From NCBI RefSeq assembly GCF_030580995.1, contig NZ_JAUQSZ010000011.1, forward strand, positions 62,001 through 126,000: a stretch of DNA of 64,000 bases. Direction: 5' to 3'. Positions 58,945 through 64,000 of the stretch are shown in pieces. The DNA comes from Sphingomonas immobilis. Its GTDB lineage: Bacteria > Pseudomonadota > Alphaproteobacteria > Sphingomonadales > Sphingomonadaceae. Under the pieces are notes generated by a model. The model did no database searches. It worked only from the letters and a program-made list of their open reading frames with translations, and was not told the DNA's origin. Every line of letters starts with the position of its first letter. Position 1 is the stretch's first letter. Made by a program: the position numbers and the translations under genes.

Positions 58945-60573
58945 GTGAAAAAACGATCGAGCCAAGCGCAAGGGCTGGTCCCCGCAGCCCAGTATCTTAG
59001 GATGTCCACCGAGCATCAGCGCTTCTCGTTCGACAACCAGCGAGCCGCGATCAGCGCCTACGCCCTAGCAGATGGCTACGAAGTCGTTGCGACGTATGAG
59101 GATCCGGCCAAGAGCGGCCTGACACTTAAAAAGCGGCCGGGCCTTAAAAAGCTTTTGGGGGATGTGCTGGCCGGGGACGCGCCGTTCCGCGCGATCCTCG
59201 TCTTGGACGTTAGCCGGTGGGGGCGGTTCCAAGATGCGGATCAGGCGGCGCACTACGAATACATGTGCCGTGAGGCTGGGGTGCCGGTTCGATATTGCAG
59301 CGAGGCGTTCGACAACGATGGTGGGGGAATGGCCTCGATCGTCAAACAGATGAAGCGGGTCATGGCGGCTGAGTACAGCCGGGAGCTGTCTACAAAAGTG
59401 TCGCGCGCGCAACGGCAACAAGCTGGCCTTGGTTACAAGCAGGGCGGAACGACCGTCGTCGGGGTTCGCCGCCAGCTTGTCGATCGACATGGCAGACCAC
59501 GCAAATTGTTGAAGGCGGGCGAGCGCAAAGCACTCGCTGCCGAGCGCGTCGCGTGGATCGCCGGACCGCCCGAGGAGGTGGATATGGTGCGGCGCGCTTT
59601 CCGGATGTTTGTTCACGACGAGATGCGGATCACTGCGATCGCGCACGAACTGAACGGCCACTGTAAGGACGAGCGGGGACGCCGATTTTGGACGTACGAT
59701 ACCGTCCGGCATATGCTCAGCAACGAAATCTACATCGGAACCTATGTCTTTGGTCGCCGACGTAGCAATCTCGGCCAACCGACCGCCTCGCCATCCGAAG
59801 AGTGGATTAAGGCCCGAGTGATGGAGCCTATCCTCGAGCCCGCATTGTTCGCGGCGTCGGTCGCCCGGCTCCAGAATATAACTCGGCGGCCATATTCTGA
59901 CGAACAGATCACTGCGGGTTTAGCAAGGCTGTTGGATGAGAAGGGGGCGCTGACTGCAAAGATTGTTCGCGAATGCCCCTACCTACCGTCAGACGGGCGG
60001 CTTGCGGTGCGATATGGCGGTCTCGACAACGTCTATGCCCTGATCGGTTACAAAAGACCTGCGAGGCGTCAGTATCTGTCGTTCAGAGCCCTCTACACGG
60101 ACGAGGAAGCGCTCGATCAACTTCGCCAAGTTTACCGGGAAAACGGCGCGATTTCACAGCGGCTAATCAACCTAAACACGGCCCTTCCGAACGCGCGACA
60201 TTTTGCGGATCGGTTCGGAAGTCTGCCAGCGGCTTACAGGCAGGCGGGCTTACCTCCGGTCCCGACCGGTGATCTTAAGGAATCTTTCGCTACCATCGCC
60301 GGTACGGCGACTGCCCGCCCGTCCAAAAGGCGCTATCGGGTGGGGAGGCAGCTTGACGATACTCAGCTTCTCGATGGCCTGCGCCGTCTAATTCGAGAGC
60401 ACGGCTATCTGTCCGAGGCTGTGATCGAGAGCGATATCCACCTTCCGAACGCCAAACATTATCGGGAACGATTTGGCAGTCTGATGGCCGCGTACGATAA
60501 GGTTGGTTTCGCGAGCGCGCGTGGCGATATTGTTGAGGCGGGCTTTCGGCGTCGTCGTGGTAGCAGGCAATAG
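58945..60573 (+). CDS. Large serine recombinase with three C-terminal homing-endonuclease-associated repeats
   Basis: 542 residues if started at GTG 58945; the frame is open from TTG 58822. The resolvase domain has YLRMSTEHQRFSFDNQ (catalytic Ser) and LDVSRWGRF. A recombinase domain follows (HELNGHCKDERGRRFW, ML-S-NEIYIGTYVFGRRR). The C-terminus holds three repeats of ~50 residues (about 321-371, 389-438, 474-523), each of the form L-x2-L-x7-G-x3...LPNA-x5-RFGSL-x2-AY. Such repeats are DNA-binding helices seen with homing endonucleases. Confidence 0.85.
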   Translation: MKKRSSQAQGLVPAAQYLRMSTEHQRFSFDNQRAAISAYALADGYEVVATYEDPAKSGLTLKKRPGLKKLLGDVLAGDAPFRAILVLDVSRWGRFQDADQAAHYEYMCREAGVPVRYCSEAFDNDGGGMASIVKQMKRVMAAEYSRELSTKVSRAQRQQAGLGYKQGGTTVVGVRRQLVDRHGRPRKLLKAGERKALAAERVAWIAGPPEEVDMVRRAFRMFVHDEMRITAIAHELNGHCKDERGRRFWTYDTVRHMLSNEIYIGTYVFGRRRSNLGQPTASPSEEWIKARVMEPILEPALFAASVARLQNITRRPYSDEQITAGLARLLDEKGALTAKIVRECPYLPSDGRLAVRYGGLDNVYALIGYKRPARRQYLSFRALYTDEEALDQLRQVYRENGAISQRLINLNTALPNARHFADRFGSLPAAYRQAGLPPVPTGDLKESFATIAGTATARPSKRRYRVGRQLDDTQLLDGLRRLIREHGYLSEAVIESDIHLPNAKHYRERFGSLMAAYDKVGFASARGDIVEAGFRRRRGSRQ

Positions 60574-60956
60574 CTCGGCGGCATCATTGCCTAGGCAACC
60601 GGGTCGAACTGGAAGCTAGGCGTCGTCGGCAGGTGACCTCGCCGCGCTTAGTCATTGCACTAGAGATGCCGCGACTGTCCTGCGAGTGATGTTCACGTCC
60701 GATAGAGAAATCTTTAGCGCATCGCAATGCGCCTCGCCTGGCCGTATGGGCGGCTTCCTAGTGAAAGGACTTTGGTAAGACGAAATCGCAAAAAGCGACT
60801 GGCACTCTGCCTGCGATGCGGCGGCGCTGAAGGAATGCCGCGCCCATTTTGGTTCGCGATGACAATGTCCGCTGTCCACCCGTAGCGGACATTCAATCTT
60901 ACCGCATCACTGTTGCCACAGACCCGCCGTCACCCGACGCGGGCGGGAGACAGCTC
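60574..60956. other. Gap with one REP copy
   Basis: Between the recombinase and the broken integrase. GTCCGCTGTCCACCCGTAGC at 60868 starts a REP unit ending with GGACATTC. No convincing gene; possible frames on the minus strand lack ribosome sites. Confidence 0.35.
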
Positions 60957-61584
60957 ATGCAACCGGCAACGCAATCACACACGTATCCTAACCGCCCTTG
61001 GAACCGTGGCGCGCTAATCGGCCCAAAAATGGCGCTGAAGCCAAGGCAGGTTTGGTCGATCCGCTTTCATCTCAAGCGGGAACGTCGTGTTCGCGACCTT
61101 GCCCTTTTCGATCTTGCAATCGACAGCAAGCTGCGCGGCTGCGATCTTGTTCGTCTCAAGGTTGGCGATCTATTGGCGGGCGGTGTTGTACGCAGTCGGG
61201 CGCTGGTGGTGCAGCTTAAGACCGGCACACCCGTTCAGTTCGAAGTGACACAGGGCACGCGCGAAAGTGTGCTGGCGTGGATACGAGCTCGGGCAGCGAA
61301 GCCCGGCGACTACCTGTTCCCCTCCCGGCGGCGCGATCGGCCCTGTCTATCGACGGCAATATGCGCGGCTGCTGAAAGGCTGGCTCCAGCAGGTTGGTAT
61401 CGAACCTACGCCCTACGGAACGCATTCGCTCCGCCGAACCAAAGTGGCATTGATCTACCGGCAGACCGGCAATTTGCGGGCAATCCAGATTTTGCTCGGT
61501 CATACCAAGCTGGACAGCACCGTTCGATACCTGGGCGTCGATATTGAGGACGCCTTGGCCCTTGCGGAAGCGGCCGATATTTAG
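60957..61584 (+). pseudogene. Frameshifted tyrosine recombinase
   Basis: The first frame runs from ATG 60957 (GGGAGA upstream): NRPWNRGALIGPKMALKPRQ, then FDLAIDSKLRGCDLVRLKV and WIRARAAKPGDYLFPSR. Near 61322-61330 the continuation shifts frame to VYRRQYARLLKGWLQQVG, then HSLRRTKVALIY (HxxR), ILLGHTKLDSTVRYLGVD (His, catalytic Tyr). One frame change would restore a single ~205-residue integrase, so it is broken here (or a sequencing error). Confidence 0.8.
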
Positions 61585-61609
61585 CGCGTCGAGAGTCCGC
61601 TATGGGTGG

Positions 61610-61810
61610 TTAGCTGCCGTTTGGTCTGAAAGCTTCGTAAAAGAGGAAGGCCGACACGGCAAATCCAGCCACTATGACGGTCCAGTAGACCATCGGCTCG
61701 TCCTCTCTCCATAAACCCTTATTGTTCGCCGCTGCCGACCCGCTAAAAAGCGCGAAAACGGTTCGCCCCAGAACGAGAAGACCGACAACGAAGGGCGCGA
61801 CATTGGTCAT
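61610..61810 (-). CDS. Small membrane protein, unknown
   Basis: 66 residues from ATG at 61810, with two transmembrane segments (FVVGLLVLGRTVFALFSG and YWTVIVAGFAVSAFLFYEAF). Below usual size limits but with a good hydrophobic pattern. No family recognised. Confidence 0.5.
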   Translation of the reverse strand: MTNVAPFVVGLLVLGRTVFALFSGSAAANNKGLWREDEPMVYWTVIVAGFAVSAFLFYEAFRPNGS

Positions 61811-61907
61811 TCCGACGTTTGGCCCGAATTCCTGAACGCCACAACTGGGCGGAAGCGGTCCTTGCCGAAGCCTCACTGAATGTCCGCTATGGGTCGGGAA
61901 CGGACGT

Positions 61908-62189
61908 TCAATCTGTCGGTGGAAGCCTACCACATCTTTCCCACTGATCGCTCAGTGCACAAGCGAGGGTGTTTGGGGCTTCCTTGATCTCTCGGCCCTT
62001 TTCCTTGCAATTGTTCATAAACCTCTTCGCCTCATCGAACGAAGGTCGGCGGTGCTGATCCTTTGCCAGAGTGCGCGCTTGGTCGAGCACGCAAGATCGA
62101 AGGTTCGTGTGCGGTGGCGTAGCCTCCCGACTGCACCCAAGCGAAATGGTCAGAAGCAGCATCGAAACGATGCGTGAGCTTGGAGGCAT
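61908..62189 (-). CDS. Small lipoprotein, unknown
   Basis: 93 residues from ATG at 62189. A lipoprotein signal ends in LLLTISLGC; the mature part has three further Cys (RSCVLDQ, NNCKEKG, LACALSDQWERC). Function unknown; last gene inside the island before attR. Confidence 0.55.
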   Translation of the reverse strand: MPPSSRIVSMLLLTISLGCSREATPPHTNLRSCVLDQARTLAKDQHRRPSFDEAKRFMNNCKEKGREIKEAPNTLACALSDQWERCGRLPPTD

Positions 62190-62393
62190 CCGAGCAATTT
62201 ACACTCCGGCGAGAGGGCCGCAATCGGGTGATGCCGGCCGTCCGCTTTGGGTCGGTAGCGCATTTACACTGCCACGAAGCGTTCGTTCTGGTTCGGCATC
62301 GCTCGCTGCCGATCAATCACGAAATTTATGGCTTAAAGTATGGTAGGCGTATTCTGAGTAAAATTATCCTTTTAGATCAAAGAATAGTGGTAT

Positions 62394-62413
62394 CCTCCGT
62401 CTCCGCCAGGTGC
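62394..62413 (+). other. attR, right end of the integrative island
   Basis: CCTCCGTCTCCGCCAGGTGC, identical to 39097-39116. Upstream bases do not continue the tRNA, so only the core is shared. Confidence 0.85.
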
Positions 62414-62670
62414 GCGCATCGCATTTGATCTGTGCTGCGAAGGGAACGAGTCGCGTTCGGCCGAAGGCGCGATGTCGCTGTCGCGAACCGGGCTCGAACC
62501 GAATCTTGTCGTCTTCCACGACCGAGTGATGCCCCGGCGGCGCCAGGTCGCGGGTCCGCCCTTGTGCGGCCCGGCTTTTGGAGCCACATGCAGATCGCTG
62601 GCATCTCCGAGCACGGAGCGCCAATTCGCATTGGCGGCGCTGGCTGCCAGTGATGAGAGCGACATTTCGT

Positions 62671-62712
62671 CGCAGCCCAGTCACCGCAGCCCAGTCACCG
62701 CAGTCCAGTCAC
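62671..62712 (+). repeat. Three tandem 14-bp repeats
   Basis: Two exact copies of CGCAGCCCAGTCAC and a third with one substitution (CGCAGTCCAGTCAC). In non-coding DNA just past the island. Confidence 0.85.
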
Positions 62713-62875
62713 TGACGCAGCCGCTCCGACCCGCCGCCCGTTGCGGTCTCTGGGTGAACGCGACCGGCAAGGAACGGCGGCGCTTTGATGAACATGAAGC
62801 GTGGCAGCTTCGCCGGCGCGCGGGAAAGTCTTCTGCGTTCCGCCACTTGAGCCGTCACCAATGAAGGAAACACAT

Positions 62876-63085
62876 ATGTCGCGAGTAGCCGTCCGCCCGT
62901 ATCTGGTGCTCAAGGACGAGGACGGCGTCTACCGCGTGACCGTCCGGTCGACGCGGTATAATTCGCAGGGCTATCCGCTGGTCTCCAGCGAAGTCCTGGA
63001 CGATGCCTTCAAGACGCAGAGCGCCGCCAAGGCTTTCGTCCGTGAGCAATATCGCGCCGAAGCGAGCGACATCGCGATCAAATAG
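62876..63085 (+). CDS. Small conserved-looking protein, unknown
   Basis: 69 residues from ATG at 62876, with AAGGAAA upstream (an in-frame ATG at 62861 adds five residues). One compact alpha/beta unit: RPYLVLKDEDGVYRVTVRST, then FKTQSAAKAFVREQY. No family recognised. Confidence 0.6.
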   Translation: MSRVAVRPYLVLKDEDGVYRVTVRSTRYNSQGYPLVSSEVLDDAFKTQSAAKAFVREQYRAEASDIAIK

Positions 63086-63243
63086 CCGACAATGACGCCA
63101 GGGATGCGGGTTGCCGCATCCTTGGCGCTACACGGATCAGGTGTTAGCGAGATTGACCGCCGGGGCCTTGCCACGCTTGTCGATCTTGAGACCGTATTTT
63201 GCCGTAGCGACGCGCGTTTCAATGGCCGGGCGCGGCTGCGCGA

Positions 63244-63948
63244 TCAGGACATCGGCCTGGACGCAAGCCAGATCGTGTAGGGCGCGCGCTCGCGGCCCTG
63301 GCTGTCGTCGATCTTGACCTCATCCACGGCGAAGCCCGCCTTTTCGAGACGATCGCCGAAAGCGGCGTCCTCATAGGCCGACCAGATCGCCAGCACGCCG
63401 CCCGGGCGCAGCGCGCGATAGGCGGTGCGCAATCCCCAGTCACAATACAGACGTTCGTTGGCGAGCTGGATGAAGCCGTCCGGGCCATTGTCGACGTCGA
63501 GCAATATCGCGTCGAACGCATCGCGTGCAGACTCGATCACGTCGTGGACGTCGCGAATTTCCACCGACGTGCGCGGATCGGCCAACGCATCCCCGAACAG
63601 ATGCGCGAGCGGGCCATTGGCCCAGGTGAGGATCTTGGGCACGAGCTCCGCCACCACGACCGTGGCGGAGGGCGGCAAGGCTGCCAGCGCCGCCCCGAGG
63701 GTGAAGCCCATCCCGAGGCCGCCGATCAGCACATGGCTCGGCGAACCGCTCATCCGCCCGATCGCCAGCTCGGCCAGCGCCTGTTCGGACTCGAACGCCT
63801 GACTGCCCATCAGTTCGTCCTCGCCGAACTGGATCGAGAAATCCGGGCCGCAGCGCAGCAGACGCAATTGTCCGCCGTTCGGGATTTCGGCCGTATCGAT
63901 AAGCTCGATCGGCGGGCGGGAGCGCGCCCTCGCTTGCGTTGCGCTCAA
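63244..63948 (-). CDS. Spermidine-synthase-like protein, paralogue of 18200
   Basis: 234 residues from a TTG at 63948 that overlaps the previous stop (TTGA). Shares with the 18200 protein GGLGMGFTLGAAL, VVVAELVP, DAILLDVDNGPDGF and ALRPGGVLAIWSA. The start is uncertain; internal starts are possible. Methyltransferase fold; the reaction is not assignable. Confidence 0.83.
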   Translation of the reverse strand: MSATQARARSRPPIELIDTAEIPNGGQLRLLRCGPDFSIQFGEDELMGSQAFESEQALAELAIGRMSGSPSHVLIGGLGMGFTLGAALAALPPSATVVVAELVPKILTWANGPLAHLFGDALADPRTSVEIRDVHDVIESARDAFDAILLDVDNGPDGFIQLANERLYCDWGLRTAYRALRPGGVLAIWSAYEDAAFGDRLEKAGFAVDEVKIDDSQGRERAPYTIWLASRPMS

Positions 63949-64000
63949 CGTTCGGCCAGCGCCTTGTCGGTCACGCTGGCATCCCTTCGGTTGGTTACCA
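63945..64000 (-). CDS. C-terminal end of a gene cut by the window edge
   Basis: An open frame enters from the right and ends with TGA at 63945-63947 after RRDASVTDKALAER. Its stop overlaps the TTG of the spermidine-synthase-like gene, suggesting an operon. Too short to identify. Confidence 0.3.
   Translation of the reverse strand, partial: VTNRRDASVTDKALAER

Larger units (their letters stand above)
54493..62265. repeat. Dispersed GTCCGCT...GGAC REP family (at least eight copies)
   Basis: A palindromic unit of the type GTCCGCTATGGGTCG...GGACGTTC occurs at about 54493, 55082, 58479, 58639, 60867, 61595, 61883 and 62240, in both orientations. All lie between genes in the right half of the island. 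None is seen in the left part of the window. Confidence 0.7.
39097..62413. mobile_element. 23.3-kb tRNA-Ser-integrated genomic island
   Basis: Bounded by the 20-bp direct repeat, with a P4-type tyrosine integrase next to attL. Contents differ from the chromosome in base composition and gene type: exported/membrane unknowns, an HTH-Rep pair, an R-M-like locus, a resolvase, a TetR-P450 operon and a large serine recombinase. No conjugation genes are seen, so it would be mobilised by other elements. The right half contains a chromosomal-type REP family, so it is a mosaic. Confidence 0.85.
62190..62875. other. Island end and chromosomal junction region
   Basis: Contains attR (62394-62413) and, after it, chromosomal DNA with no supported gene. 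A 14-bp unit CGCAGCCCAGTCAC is repeated three times in tandem (62671-62712, the third copy with one change). Confidence 0.5.

Noticed and set aside
62432..62864. Several short overlapping frames just past attR
   Set aside because: None has a ribosome site, domain pattern or consistent codon use; treated as non-coding junction DNA.
1..64000. CRISPR array
   Set aside because: No evenly spaced direct repeats with unique spacers; the repeats seen are REP palindromes or short tandems.

Overview
This is high-GC DNA from an alphaproteobacterium, most likely a sphingomonad (Sphingomonas or close relative). The evidence is the gene-transfer-agent (GTA) gene order with a DUF2793 gene at its end, the paired ygfZ and pyrC genes, the DUF1134 and BolA genes, an alphaproteobacterial Fur-type palindrome, and several families of REP-like palindromes. 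Product names rest on motifs and family knowledge read by eye; no database search was run. Positions 1-15400 are mostly chromosomal housekeeping and stress genes. A truncated exported protein lies behind a Fur-like box. Next come cobS-cobT with a membrane protein and a ribbon-helix-helix (RHH) protein, then an HxlR-type regulator divergent from a six-gene VOC/GST/DUF1428/PhnB/SRPBCC operon. These are followed by a diguanylate cyclase, a J-domain protein, bolA, GST, NUDIX, pirin and alpha/beta-hydrolase genes, a ParD-like/map pair with its own operator, and two tandem copies of a small unassigned protein. Positions 15600-33210 form an almost complete GTA-type structural cluster: small and large terminase, portal, protease, capsid, connectors, tail tube, chaperones, short tape measure, distal tail, hub, NlpC/P60, tail-tip protein and DUF2793. 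It is interrupted by non-GTA genes: a STAS-like protein, a spermidine-synthase-like protein, two minus-strand exported proteins and a GIY-YIG nuclease bracketed by inverted repeats. It is also peppered with REP-like palindromes, three of which are translated in frame as the N-termini of tail genes. Positions 33211-39000 return to core genes: an OmpA-like porin, DUF4253, ygfZ, pyrC, DoxX and DUF1134. A tRNA-Ser(GCT) at 39022 is the left end of a roughly 23.3-kb integrative island. A 20-bp direct repeat, the 3' end of the tRNA, recurs at 62394, and a tyrosine integrase sits just inside the tRNA. Inside the island, in order, are an exported/membrane cluster with DUF3768; an AT-richer replication-like module (HTH protein plus probable HUH rolling-circle Rep); and a restriction-modification-like locus. 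That locus has a PLD-family nuclease of NgoFVII/BfiI type, a tandem RHH controller, two DNA methyltransferases, and a two-gene tail whose last protein shares the nuclease's C-terminal domain. Then come a small serine resolvase with a long dyad beside it, a TetR-controlled P450/NTF2-like/VOC/membrane operon, a large serine recombinase with three homing-endonuclease-associated repeats, a frameshifted tyrosine recombinase and two small exported/membrane genes. Past the island lie a small conserved ORF and a second spermidine-synthase-like gene. The features of most interest are the nuclease/methyltransferase locus with its self-overlapping operator, the REP palindromes captured as GTA coding sequence (with a strong intrinsic terminator after the capsid gene), and the duplicated small proteins with shared upstream palindromes.
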